Positions 35,137-46,000 of a stretch of DNA of 64,000 bases are shown one piece after another. Position 1 is the stretch's first letter. Every line of letters starts with the position of its first letter. This stretch comes from Barthelona sp. PCE (Eukaryota; Metamonada: BaSk clade), in assembly GCA_040285745.1 (NCBI GenBank), contig JAUFOR010000004.1, forward strand, positions 186,001-250,000, given 5' to 3'. The translations under genes and the position numbers were made by a program. A model generated the notes under the pieces. That model did no database searches. It saw nothing but the letters and a program-made list of their open reading frames with translations, and was not told the origin of the DNA.

Positions 35137-38100
35137 ATGATTAAGTTCATTTTAAACGGTAAAGAGATCACTGTTTGTGCTGAACACACGCAGATGAGAC
35201 TCGTTGACTATCTAAGAGACATTTTGCATCTTAGAGGTACTAAAGTCAGTTCTGGCACAGGTAATACAGGTGCATCAGTTGTTGTTCTGAGTGAATTTTC
35301 GCCTAACGGATCTAAAGGAGAGGTTATTCATAAAGCAGTGAATTCTTCACTTTTATATGTGTTTATGGCACATAACAAGAGCATCACCACTATTGAGGGT
35401 CTCACGTCAGGCGAAAACAAGGAGTTATCCGCCTTCCAACAGGCTTTTGATGAGTATAGTTCAGCTCAGTGCGGTTACTGTACCCCTGGTATTATTATGT
35501 CACTATCTCTCATGCTCAACAACCACGACTTTGAACGCAGCGCTATTGAGTGCCAGGACATCGAAGACGTAATGTCAGGTCACCTTTGTCGTTGTACCGG
35601 TTACGCATCTTTCTATCAGGGTATCAGCAGCGTCGTTGACAAGTGCAACACCACAAAGGAGGTCGAGAGCAGGTTTGATGTCGGCCTTCCCGAACACTAT
35701 CGTCACGTTGAAGCAGTCTCTGGACCCGGATTTTTCCTCCCATCAACTATCTCTGAGGCACTTGCTTATTTGACTGAGCACAAGGACGCCACTGTCATTG
35801 CAGGCAATGTCGACCTTGCTTACCAGAAGGAGATGTACCAACGTAAGATGGAAAGGATCGTTTCTCTTCAGAACATTGCTGCTCTTAAGCGCATCGAGTT
35901 CAACGCTGAGACTGGTGCTCTTTCATTGGGCGCTATGACCACTGTTGAGGATCTGCGCCACTTTGCCCTCACAGTTCAGAAGGATAGATCCAACTTCGGA
36001 AAGGTGATGCACGGTTTCCTCCGTTGGTTCGGTTCCCCTCAGATCCGTTCACAGACCACGATCGGAGGCATCGTCTCCCTCAGAAGCGATATGTCAGACT
36101 TGATGCCTGTTTTTATGGCCATGGGTGCTCAGGTTCACTACGTCAAGCGAGGTGAGACGGCTGTCGTCCGCGATCACATTATGACAGAGATCGACCCCGT
36201 TCTCATTACCTCTGTTGAGATCAACGTAGCACAGGACAAGGATCTTTGGGTCATGAAGACTGCCAACCGTCGTGATAACACCCCCAACATCATGACACTT
36301 GCTGTGTACGGTTCTGCCGACGAGCATATGATGTGTGTTTCAGGCGTTGACGGACTGGGTGTTGTTTTCCCGACATTTGAGAGTAACATGCCCCATCTGT
36401 TCACAGCCATGTACGAGCTTTGCAAGAAGGAGTTCGGTGAAGTTCCCACATACTTTGATAGTAACGAGTGGCCAAAGATGCAACACGACTTCGATGAGGA
36501 TTTGACGCTTCGTTATGTGAATCGTCCGGTGAAGAAGGCCGACAATGTTCCCATCGTTAAGGGTGAAGCTTCTTATACAATGGATATTGTCGAGCCCCAC
36601 GATTGCCTGTATGCGAGCTACGTTACAAGTGTGTTTGCCCATGCAAAGCTGCTTGATATTGATTTCTCCATGGCTGAAACTATCGAGGGTTACGTCGGTC
36701 ACGTTTCTGCAGAGGATTGTAAGCGCAAAGAACTATCCGGAATCGTTTTTGACACTCGTATTTTTGCATACGATACTGTCGACTACTGGGGAGAGCCTAT
36801 CGCAGCTGTCATTGCAACCTCACAGGAGGCTGCTGATCGCATCGCAAACGCAGTTATTGTCAGATATGAGGAGCTCACTCCATTGATTACGGTCGAAAGC
36901 GCTCATGAAAAGGAGAGCTGGTTCGATCATATCAAGCTAAAAGAACTCAAGAGAGGTGATGTTAATGAGGCTTTTGCCAACAGTAAGTATGTTGTCGAAG
37001 GTGTCCTCACTATGGGTGGTCAAGAACATGTGTATATGGAAACACACAACGCTTTATGTATCCCCGATGAGCCACTCTTCAAGGTTTACTCATCAACCCA
37101 GAACATCTCTAAGGTACAAGCGGACGTTGCCGCTGCCATCGGTATCCCCATGCATGGTGTTCAGGTTCAGGTCCACCGTCTCGGTGGTGGTTTCGGAGGC
37201 AAGCAGGATCGCCCTTGTTTCATTGCTTGTGCTGCTGCCGTTGCTGCTAAGAAGTTCAACCGTCCAGTTAGATTGCGCCTTCCTCGTCGTCTCGATATGC
37301 AAATCACTGGTGGCCGTCACCCATGGACAGCACGTTACAAGGCTTCTATGGACGAGAATGGTACCTTCACCGGTGGTGAATCACGTATCTACTTCAATGC
37401 CGGTTCCGTTTTTGATGTTTCAGGTCCTGTCATGGAGAAAATGGTGTGTCAGGCCGAGGGCCCCTACTATTGGCCCAACTGGCATTGTTCTGCCCACGGT
37501 TGTCGTCTTAACCAGGTCACCGGTACCGCTTTCCGCGGTTTCGGTTCTCCTCAGGCATTGTTCCTAACAACAGGCATGATGGAGCACCTGAGCCGTGTCT
37601 CTGGTATCTCCTTTGACGAACTGTCTCGCAGGAACTTCCTCAAACCCGAGCAGAAGACAATCGTTACATGTTTCGTTGAGGATAACGTACACACCCCTGA
37701 CAAATTCCCTGTGCCCGGAATGTTTGAGCACATTGTTGAAACTTCCGAGTACGAGAAGCGTCTTGCATCCGTCGAAGAACACAACACAGAGAACAAGCGC
37801 TTCAAGCGTGGTATCTTTGCTGTTGCACAGAAGAACGCCACTGATTTCGAGCTTGACGCTTTCAACCAAGGTGGTGCGCTTCTCCACGTTTACCATGATG
37901 GTTCAGTTCAGCTTTCACACTCTGCTGTAGAGATGGGTCAAGGTGTTCACACTAAGATGGCTGCCATAGCCGCTGAGTACCTCAAGCTTCCCTTTGAAAA
38001 GATTCACGTTGTGGAGACAGATACGACTCGTGTTCCCAACACAATGCCCACCGCCGCTTCCTCTGGTGCCGATGTAGCTGGCCCTGCAGTCATTGAGTGC

Positions 38101-38751
38101 TGTCAAATCATCATGAACCGTCTTGAGCCTTACTTCAAGAAGTTCCCTGAAAAGAGCTGGGAGGAAATTTGCTGGACTGCTTACTGGGATCGCTGTGACA
38201 TGTCAGCTGAGGCTCGTGGTAAACTACCAGAGCTCACATACAGCTGGGATGACAACACTGGTTACGTTGGTTTCTACTACGCGTGGGGAACAACCGTCAG
38301 CGAAGTTGAACTCGATACCGTCACTGGTCAGTGGCGTTGCGTCCGTGCGGATGTTCTACAGGATGTCGGTAACTCGCTTAATCCTGAGGTTGATGTCAAC
38401 CAGATCAGAGGCGCTTACATGCAGGGTCTCGGTCTCTTTACAATGGAGAAGCTCACATTTGATAAGGAGCAGGGATACATCAGCAACAACAGTCTTGCCA
38501 GGTATCAAATCCCCACCATGGTTGACATGCCACGTGAGTTCAACATTGAACTGGTCAAGCAACAGCCTAACCCTCTTAACGTTTGTGGATCCAAGGCATC
38601 TGCTGAGGGCCCGCTCAACAACGCCGTTTCAGTTCTTTTTGCCCTCAAACAAGCCATCACAAGTGCCCGTGCTGATCGTGGACTCAGCGCTGACTTCACC
38701 CTCAATTCCCCTGCCACAGTTGAAGAGATCCTTCGTCTTATTCACGAATAA
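35137..38751 (+). CDS. xanthine dehydrogenase/aldehyde oxidase-like molybdo-flavoenzyme lacking the ferredoxin-type cluster
   Basis: First ATG at 35137 (MIKFILNGKEITV), 1,204 residues, slightly shorter than animal XDH (about 1,330). Domain order is that of XDH. The ferredoxin-like domain (1-90) keeps its fold sequence, but all four cluster cysteines are replaced (S39, T44, S47, S71). The helical domain keeps its cluster (C112GYC115, C151RC153). The FAD domain (about 215-400) is recognisable but altered (GGIVSLRSDMSDLMP in place of GGNxxTASPxSDLxP). The molybdopterin domains keep GGGFGGKQ, TAFRGFGSPQ, EMGQG and the catalytic Glu in KASAEGPL. It should hydroxylate a purine or aldehyde at Mo, but electron transfer to FAD/NAD must differ. 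Confidence 0.9.
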   Translation: MIKFILNGKEITVCAEHTQMRLVDYLRDILHLRGTKVSSGTGNTGASVVVLSEFSPNGSKGEVIHKAVNSSLLYVFMAHNKSITTIEGLTSGENKELSAFQQAFDEYSSAQCGYCTPGIIMSLSLMLNNHDFERSAIECQDIEDVMSGHLCRCTGYASFYQGISSVVDKCNTTKEVESRFDVGLPEHYRHVEAVSGPGFFLPSTISEALAYLTEHKDATVIAGNVDLAYQKEMYQRKMERIVSLQNIAALKRIEFNAETGALSLGAMTTVEDLRHFALTVQKDRSNFGKVMHGFLRWFGSPQIRSQTTIGGIVSLRSDMSDLMPVFMAMGAQVHYVKRGETAVVRDHIMTEIDPVLITSVEINVAQDKDLWVMKTANRRDNTPNIMTLAVYGSADEHMMCVSGVDGLGVVFPTFESNMPHLFTAMYELCKKEFGEVPTYFDSNEWPKMQHDFDEDLTLRYVNRPVKKADNVPIVKGEASYTMDIVEPHDCLYASYVTSVFAHAKLLDIDFSMAETIEGYVGHVSAEDCKRKELSGIVFDTRIFAYDTVDYWGEPIAAVIATSQEAADRIANAVIVRYEELTPLITVESAHEKESWFDHIKLKELKRGDVNEAFANSKYVVEGVLTMGGQEHVYMETHNALCIPDEPLFKVYSSTQNISKVQADVAAAIGIPMHGVQVQVHRLGGGFGGKQDRPCFIACAAAVAAKKFNRPVRLRLPRRLDMQITGGRHPWTARYKASMDENGTFTGGESRIYFNAGSVFDVSGPVMEKMVCQAEGPYYWPNWHCSAHGCRLNQVTGTAFRGFGSPQALFLTTGMMEHLSRVSGISFDELSRRNFLKPEQKTIVTCFVEDNVHTPDKFPVPGMFEHIVETSEYEKRLASVEEHNTENKRFKRGIFAVAQKNATDFELDAFNQGGALLHVYHDGSVQLSHSAVEMGQGVHTKMAAIAAEYLKLPFEKIHVVETDTTRVPNTMPTAASSGADVAGPAVIECCQIIMNRLEPYFKKFPEKSWEEICWTAYWDRCDMSAEARGKLPELTYSWDDNTGYVGFYYAWGTTVSEVELDTVTGQWRCVRADVLQDVGNSLNPEVDVNQIRGAYMQGLGLFTMEKLTFDKEQGYISNNSLARYQIPTMVDMPREFNIELVKQQPNPLNVCGSKASAEGPLNNAVSVLFALKQAITSARADRGLSADFTLNSPATVEEILRLIHE

Positions 38752-38772
38752 ACCCCCATTTTTTTCTTTTAT

Positions 38773-39561
38773 TTATAACAAAACCTCATTATGCTCGCCG
38801 ATTGGACTATATAAACTTTGTATCTCCTCACTAAATTCAATAGTGTGAACATTAGTTGGATTCATGCTATCCAGATTGACGTCGAGGTTCAGCGGCTCAA
38901 GCTGAGGTATTGATCTGCTGTCTGAAAAGTTGTATGTGTCATTAATGATTGGTGATTTCCGTGCTGTCGGTTCCGGTCGAAAAAGTTTTAGAAACCCAGT
39001 GTACTGTGGATGGTGTAATTTTGCAACGTTGAATGGTTTTCGTCCGAAGTTATCCTTCTCCCGCAATAACTTTCCTATCAATGGTAGGGGAACCTCTCGT
39101 CGCAAAAGCATGACGCTCTCAATTTTCCCAACAACAGCCAAAATATGAAACAGATTTTGTCCTGTAGCCATGCATTTGATGTCAAACAACGGTTTCATTG
39201 CAAGAATGGACTCGAATAACCTAAAGTTACCCTCCTTTGCTCCAATTACAACAGGCGGTTCACGAAAGTAACTTTTATCCGATCTAATAAGATGGTTTAT
39301 ATCGCCCTTGCCAACAATCCTGTCTAATTTCTCATAATCTATGGGAGCATATATCTCTTGAGAGTTAGGACGTACTTTTTGAAGCTTTCGTTTTTTCTGT
39401 GGTGATGTTGTCAGGGGGACGACACGGTTCCCCACAATGACAGACACACTGATCTCCTCTTCGTTTGGGGTGCAGAATATCCTCTTCGAAATGCATATTA
39501 TGACACAAAGCAGTACTACCCCAATGGATAGCACAATTGCTAATTTTTCCCGCGGGTTCAT
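38773..39561 (-). CDS. membrane-anchored ankyrin-repeat protein
   Basis: 262 residues. A single hydrophobic span at about 8-25 follows MNPREK, so it is a tail-out anchor with the rest on one side. Residues about 85-190 look like two or three ankyrin repeats (VVIGAKEGNFRLFESILAM, GQNLFHILAVVGKIESVMLL, FGRKPFNVAKLHHPQYTGFL). The remainder is polar. Partner unknown. It is convergent with the molybdo-flavoenzyme gene (21 bp between stops) and co-directional with the ABC transporter upstream. Confidence 0.65.
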   Translation of the reverse strand: MNPREKLAIVLSIGVVLLCVIICISKRIFCTPNEEEISVSVIVGNRVVPLTTSPQKKRKLQKVRPNSQEIYAPIDYEKLDRIVGKGDINHLIRSDKSYFREPPVVIGAKEGNFRLFESILAMKPLFDIKCMATGQNLFHILAVVGKIESVMLLRREVPLPLIGKLLREKDNFGRKPFNVAKLHHPQYTGFLKLFRPEPTARKSPIINDTYNFSDSRSIPQLEPLNLDVNLDSMNPTNVHTIEFSEEIQSLYSPIGEHNEVLL

Positions 39562-39621
39562 GGCTAATCCATTTGTAAAACCGAGAAATGGATGTTAAAT
39601 GAAATATCACAAAACTATTCG

Positions 39622-41991
39622 CTATTTACTATTTTCATCATCACTGTCATCGTCATCAATAGACTGGCCCACAAGATTGATGAACACATCTTCCAAAGAT
39701 GATAAACCCAGTGATAGGTCGACAATGCCAAATTCGTCTTGTCTGCTTCGTAGATCTTTGAGAACCATCAGGTCAACGTCATCAAAGATGTTCACCGTAA
39801 GACGAGAGCCAATTGAACTCTTTACGTCACCAATGTTATTGCGGATGTATTCCAGCAAATCATCCGTGGCAGCATCATCAAGAGCCAACTGGAGCTTGTA
39901 GCCTCCCCCGTGCTTGTTCTTCAGCGAAAACACAGTGTCCATAGCGATGAGCTCGCCATGATGAATGATGCACAAGATATCACTCAGTGTTTCCGCTTCA
40001 AAAAGATTGTGCGTGACAAAAAGTACGGCACATCGCTCTCTCAACTTTCCTATCGCCTTCATAACCTCGAAAGAAGTCACAATATCCAAACCGGATGAGA
40101 CCTCGTCGAGCAAGACAATCTCAACGAACCCAGCACTGGCTATGCCCAATTGCAACCTCCGCTGCATGCCTCCGCTGAGCTCTGCGCTCTTCTTATGCGT
40201 TGCATTGTCCAGCTTCATGTCAGTAAGAAGCAATGCGGACTGATCGACAGCCATCTTCTTAGAGTAACCTCTCAAACGGGAGAATAGCACAATGTGCTCT
40301 TGGCAGGTGAGTTCCTTCCACTGGCACGTGAACTGAGGGGCAAAACCCACGTGTCCTATTGATATGTTACCACTTTCGTAGTTAAGAAATCCCAAGACAG
40401 TTAAGAGTGTGGTTGTTTTAGAGGCTCCGTTTTTACCACATAGGCCGACGCATGACTTCCTCTTGACGCGGAGACTCAGGTTCGTGACAGCGCGGAATTT
40501 CCCATAGTACTTTGTAAGGTTGTCAATAACCAGCACGTCATCATTTTCACCCAAATCACTGCGCTTCTTTACGGAACGCTTGCTACCGTACCACCACGTG
40601 AAGACAAAGTGCCACTTCTTGGGTATCCTGTACTTCTGGGGGATGATCTTGTCGAAGTACATAAACATGGCAAAGTAAACAATAGCGTTGCGGATAAGAC
40701 AGCTGTACACGTGCTTGATTGTGAAGAACCTGCTGTACGTGCCAATGTCATCCCAATGGATGCCATTTTTATCAGCATTTGACCACTTTCCCAGATCATG
40801 AAGACCTTTATCAAAAAGCGTTGGGCTGAGATATGAGAAGACTTTTCTGACAAAGCTGACAACCTTGCCATCAACATAGTCGGTGTATAGGAGGTTTGTG
40901 CTCACAATATTGATGATTGTGAAGAGCATGAACATTAAAAAGCCCATAACCGAGGCAGCCTTGGCTTTCTGTAATACACAAGCAAAAAGAAATCCAAAGA
41001 GCACCAGGTTTGCAGAAAAGAGAACCAGGAGCGCCCATACAACTCTCCAATCATTCTTAATGAAGAAGGAAAAATCAAACAATCGTCCGACCGTATACAT
41101 AAGCCCGAAGGATATGATCATATTTAAGAAGAAGTATGAGAACCAACTCGTCCAGTAAGCAAAATCAGAAACGTTAGCGGTTGACAGAAGGGCTCTTAGC
41201 CCGACTTCCTTTTCAAAAACAATGAGTAATAGCTGGATGATGAGGTGGATCATCGCGCAAGCGAATAAAAACATCGGGAGGAACACATAGACAACCGACC
41301 GGGACTTGGAAGCAGGGTGGGCAAACATACGCGTGTTCAGGTTGATCTTTGTTGAGTTGAAATCTTCACCTTCTGACGCTGTGTATGAGATTAGAGATTC
41401 GTAGAACGCTCGATACAGCGGTAAATATACGTCTTTGAATGGGTTTTCAGCGCATTCTTGGCCTGTTTCAAGAATATTGGAGAAATCACACATAAAAACA
41501 GTTTCGTTGATGGAAAAGGCGAAGCTGATCAGTGTAAGTGGGGAAGGGAAGGGGATCTGATCCGTGAAGTAAAATGATAGGGATATCTGCGTGTAGTTGG
41601 GACGGTGCAGGATAAAATCATCCATTATGCTAACATTTTCAAAACCACGCACCTCATCTCCCTGGAATTCAAGCTTTTCCGACAGACTGCCCACCAAATC
41701 ATCGGTGAAGGAGTTGGAGGGAGCGTAAGCAAGGCTCAGACAGCTCTCATATCCTAGATACTCAGACACTTTGCAGTTTGGAACTGTGTTATGCTGCGGG
41801 TCGACTGGAAACAGTTTGGAACCCTTGGTGTATGCGGCTATTGCAGAATTATTAAATGCCATTTGCAGGAAAAACAAAAGGACCATGAAAAGTGTTGGTG
41901 TGAATAGCATCAAAGCTGTGGAGATTTTGTTCCGCTTTGCAAGCGTTACGTTCTTCCCCAGCAGGTGAAAAATATTGCGAAAGGTCCCCAT
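39622..41991 (-). CDS. ABCA-type half ABC transporter
   Basis: 789 residues with one membrane domain and one nucleotide-binding domain, half of an animal ABCA. The first span (about 25-45) is followed by a lumenal loop of about 190 residues with N-glycosylation sequons, then five more spans (235-260, 280-302, 313-340, 345-370, 430-447). In the NBD, Walker A reads GKNGASKTT (519-527), so the second glycine is Ser524. The Q-loop (APQ), signature LSGGMQRR, Walker B IVLLDEVSSGLD and H-loop VTHNL are intact. ABCA proteins move lipids across membranes. The short C-terminus is acidic (DDDDSDDENSK). Confidence 0.9.
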   Translation of the reverse strand: MGTFRNIFHLLGKNVTLAKRNKISTALMLFTPTLFMVLLFFLQMAFNNSAIAAYTKGSKLFPVDPQHNTVPNCKVSEYLGYESCLSLAYAPSNSFTDDLVGSLSEKLEFQGDEVRGFENVSIMDDFILHRPNYTQISLSFYFTDQIPFPSPLTLISFAFSINETVFMCDFSNILETGQECAENPFKDVYLPLYRAFYESLISYTASEGEDFNSTKINLNTRMFAHPASKSRSVVYVFLPMFLFACAMIHLIIQLLLIVFEKEVGLRALLSTANVSDFAYWTSWFSYFFLNMIISFGLMYTVGRLFDFSFFIKNDWRVVWALLVLFSANLVLFGFLFACVLQKAKAASVMGFLMFMLFTIINIVSTNLLYTDYVDGKVVSFVRKVFSYLSPTLFDKGLHDLGKWSNADKNGIHWDDIGTYSRFFTIKHVYSCLIRNAIVYFAMFMYFDKIIPQKYRIPKKWHFVFTWWYGSKRSVKKRSDLGENDDVLVIDNLTKYYGKFRAVTNLSLRVKRKSCVGLCGKNGASKTTTLLTVLGFLNYESGNISIGHVGFAPQFTCQWKELTCQEHIVLFSRLRGYSKKMAVDQSALLLTDMKLDNATHKKSAELSGGMQRRLQLGIASAGFVEIVLLDEVSSGLDIVTSFEVMKAIGKLRERCAVLFVTHNLFEAETLSDILCIIHHGELIAMDTVFSLKNKHGGGYKLQLALDDAATDDLLEYIRNNIGDVKSSIGSRLTVNIFDDVDLMVLKDLRSRQDEFGIVDLSLGLSSLEDVFINLVGQSIDDDDSDDENSK

Positions 41992-42250
41992 TGAATGAGA
42001 GGAAAAAGAAGTATTTAGAAAAACAACGCTGTGCTTCTGTCAAAGTAGAGATGTGCGAAAAACGTGAAGGTGAACCGAGCATACGAATGTTTGATGAATA
42101 TTCATGTGAGTGGTATGCCGGTATATGCTCTTATCACTCCACTTCAGTTTTATGACCTTAAATGTGTAAAATATTAAGTCTAACCCACGATAATGCAGGT
42201 AAGATGTAGTATTGGCAAAAAAGATTTGTTTTACAATTATAACCTTTAAC

Positions 42251-43021
42251 ATGTACACTTTTAAAAAGCACGAAGGGGAAGACGTGAGTCTTGAGATACT
42301 TAACTCGTCAATCAGCGGGATGCATAACTTCTTATTACAGCATGATCTGCTTTGTAATTTCCAGTATGCCGCTTTTTCTTTTGATCAGAGATTCGACATG
42401 CACCATCCTGAAGGTTTCCTCAACGAGCTCGTAAACAGTGACTCGTGGCGAGAGAATATCAAGGCAAGTAGAGGATATGAGTTGTTCACTATATTGGAGG
42501 ACAGTGTTACAGGAGTTGATTTCACAAAGCTATCAACAACGCACACAAACATGGACTTCTTCAACATCCTGTTCAATGAAGATTCTGAGGTTATTCGCGA
42601 GAATACTGGTAAGATCGTAAAGTGTGTACCTCAGTTTTTGGACTCCATCACCTTCTATGATACGCTCCGTTGTCTTTTATGGCTAGAAGAGGATGAGAAC
42701 TACTGTCTTTTCGACGAGAACGAGCGTCAGGAGTTTATTTTTGATTTGTTTCGTTTTTTCGCAACAGGTGGTGCACTTTGTCAACCAGATGAGGGTGTTG
42801 AACGTTATTTTGACTTCACCAAGAAAACATACCGCGATCTTTTAACTGTTGTCAAGAAGGACGGAAAGCTCCAGATTGTCAATCATGTGTACAAGATCTC
42901 TAGAACCACCCCGCATAACATTTTTGCAAATAGTAGCGAGTTTAATGCATGTTATGTGGTCGTAGAGCCCGTAAAACGTACAGTTTCTGTTCTTTACAAT
43001 GCTTTTTCACCGATGATTTAA
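42251..43021 (+). CDS. CFAP300: cilia- and flagella-associated protein 300
   Basis: First ATG at 42251 (MYTFKKHEGED), 256 residues, against 267 in human C11orf70. The match to CFAP300 is clear over the second half: IVKCVPQFLDS, LRCLLWLEEDENYCLFDENERQEFIF, FATGGALCQPDEG, TYRDLLTVVKK and the closing VEPVKRTVSVLYNAF, all in family order. CFAP300 works in the cytoplasm with DNAAF2 and IFT to assemble or deliver outer and inner dynein arms. Its stop overlaps that of the convergent CFAP46 gene by 4 bp. Confidence 0.9.
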   Translation: MYTFKKHEGEDVSLEILNSSISGMHNFLLQHDLLCNFQYAAFSFDQRFDMHHPEGFLNELVNSDSWRENIKASRGYELFTILEDSVTGVDFTKLSTTHTNMDFFNILFNEDSEVIRENTGKIVKCVPQFLDSITFYDTLRCLLWLEEDENYCLFDENERQEFIFDLFRFFATGGALCQPDEGVERYFDFTKKTYRDLLTVVKKDGKLQIVNHVYKISRTTPHNIFANSSEFNACYVVVEPVKRTVSVLYNAFSPMI

Positions 43022-46000
43022 TTACCAATTCTTATTGTTGGGATTTCTCCAAGATTCAAGCACTCTAGCCCCATTTCATCATAGTCTTCAAGAAGCGGTG
43101 CGCATTTTGCGATATTTCGTGGATAAAGAGGCATTGCGACAATTTTTGCTCCTCTTGCAATTAGTGATAGTGTCATAACATCAGGATATGCTAGTTCCAG
43201 GGCGCTGTTCGTTTTGCGCACATCTAAAGGTGACTGGAATCTGTTATATCCTTCATTGTAAATTCTATCAAAGATAACAACAGTGGCACCGGAAATATCC
43301 AGTGAGTACAGATCATTTGGCGTGATACGGTCACCCAGTGTTCCCATTAGAACAAGGAATAACAACTGGTTTGTTCTCAGCAACCGTTGCATGCAGGATG
43401 AAGATGGCATGCGTAGATCAATGGTAGATGTTATTGGAGCCAGAACGGATTCAGTGTCGTGACGAGTGGGGTCAACCAGCACCGTGTACTTTTCGTCTTT
43501 GGTCTTTTTCTCTTTCTCTTTCTCATTTTCTGTTTCGTTGGATGCAGAGAGGCATGAAGAGACGCCCAAGCAACCCGGAACACCGTTTATGGTGCTGAGT
43601 CCGGTGATGACAAGGGCTGGGGTGAAGAAAACATCAAATTCGTCCATATCGATCGGTGGAATTTCCTCCGGCTCTGGGTTCTCAGTTAAAGGCGTGTACA
43701 TGTTCACCACAAGCTGTAAGGCTTCGGAAACAAACTCATTGAGTAAATCAGTTGATTCTTGCATTACTTCATACATCTCCGTAACCATTTCGTCGTTGAG
43801 TGCTGTGGCAACAGTAGATCTCAGTCTGAACAGGTTCTCGTACCACTCATTTCTGGCAGCCTTGAATTTGGCATTGTCAAACGCCACATTTAGTAACTCC
43901 TTATGTACTACCTTTGTCTTTTTCTCAATATTGGATTCTTGAGAAGCAGCTAGATCCACTCTGCTCTTACTCTTCTTTTTCTTGTCCTTCTTATCGGCAA
44001 CAGGCTCGGTGATCGTCTTCTCAATTAAGTTGACAGACAGGCTGTTCTTGACGATGCTGACGAAGACACGGTTTCGGTCGAGGGCCATAAGTTTCACGCC
44101 AAACAGTCTCTGCATAGGGGGTGAGTATACAGCTCTATGCTCCCATGGTGTGTATTCGATAATGTTTGCCACGAACCAGTCGTTTGAGCATGCAAAAGTG
44201 GCTGAATCGCGAGTGTTTATCCTTTCATCAGACAACTGTAGCTTCAACAGGTCAAACGAGGATTGAATATCGTGAGCAAGTTGTAAAAATGAAGGACATA
44301 CAGTGCAAACTTCCTCACATAAAAAGGCATTGATTCGTAGAAGATGTAGCTGCCAGCGGGGATCGGGCGATGTGATGGGCATGATATCCTTGATGGCGTC
44401 ACTGACATCAGTCTTAATTTCATCCTCGTCATTAAGGTAGAATCGAGTCAGGTGTGAGAGAACATCATAAATCTTTAAAAGCGGTTGGATAGTAATGCTA
44501 TCACGATCGATATCATTGAGCAGCGCAAACACATAAGCGCCCGCGTTTTGGAACTCTACAATCTCAATTTTCGGAAGACCCAATGTAAGAATGGCAGTTA
44601 CAATAACGCTCATCATAAAGTAGTCTTCGATGATGCCTCGGCCTGCTGTTGTACGTGAACACCTGTTAAGCTTCTGTGAGAGCTCGCTTGTGATAATTGC
44701 GAGCTGACCGCAGATATCTTCAACGATTGAAGGGTGGAAGTCTCCGATAAACAGCTCAAGAATAGAAGGAAGCGCGTTGAATAAAAGACGAGCAGCGTTT
44801 AAAACGTCCTGCTGCACCATCGTACCGAATAGAGGGATGAACTCAATCATTACTTCCTTGTAAACATCTGCAGAGCCTGAAATGAGACAAAAGCGCAGCC
44901 TCTCCAGAATGGCATACTCTCCAATAGGGGTGTACCCCATCTCAGAAGAGAGAACAGCATTATATGCGCTCTCGTACAGCGATTTGTCCAAGAAAGAGAC
45001 CTCGTGCAGGGAAGTTATCTCTGCCAAATCGGAACGAGCATCGCTCAGAAGCCATCTACGTGCGCTGAGCCAAGCACTCTTTACGAGTGCGGAACGACGG
45101 AGTGCCTCGTCGTTGACACACTTGCATAACGCAGTTACAACTGAGACACACTCTTCAGCCATGGAAACGTGGCCCATCTTTATCAAGAACGAGGCCATGT
45201 GGTTGAGCCAGTGACGGGGTGACAACGGTGTTGCTTGATGAATATGCGTGGGTGCGGTGTCGGTTGCAGAACCACGCAAGCTCAAAGAGTAGGCATCACC
45301 GATAGCAATTTCGATAACGCTCATATCTTCCTCAGACAGCTCAACGTTTGCGTATCGGGTCATGACCACCGCACGATAAGCGCTGTAGTAGATGTTATTC
45401 TGCAGAATGATATCCAGCACGCGTATGACACTGGGAAGCAGGAAGTGGACGCCATGTTCGAAAAGCAGATCAATCAAAATAACAAAGTAGCTGATACCCA
45501 CATCAGGGGAGACTGTACGGCGGTTAACAGTCCATTGGTCGAAGGCGGCGCTGGGGTCGCGGCACTTTTCAAGGAATTCATCAGTTAGGAGTTCGTCATC
45601 AGTTGGATCAAAAGGTTGATTAACGATTAAACGCTCATTGGCTTCATCGAAAAAAGTTGGGAGTTCATCTCCGTTCTCCATTTGGTTAAGACAGTGGCAG
45701 CTTCTCGCTATCATTTGATCCATTGCCCACGTGGCACACCGAAGATATGTCCTGACGTTTGCTGTCTCAATCATACCTCGCTGTACAAAGAGCGATGCCA
45801 GCATTGATAGTTGTGATAAGGTGAGAACCTCAAAATCGCCTACACGTGCCTGTAGCATGCTTTTACGAGATGTTGCAAGCGTGAGGGCTGTGCGTCCAGA
45901 CATTGAAGAACGCATACTAGCGATCGAGCCCATCTTTCTTGATGAACGCTTGGAGAAACGACTGCGTGTTGATCGTGTACGTGATGAGAAACGAGAAACG

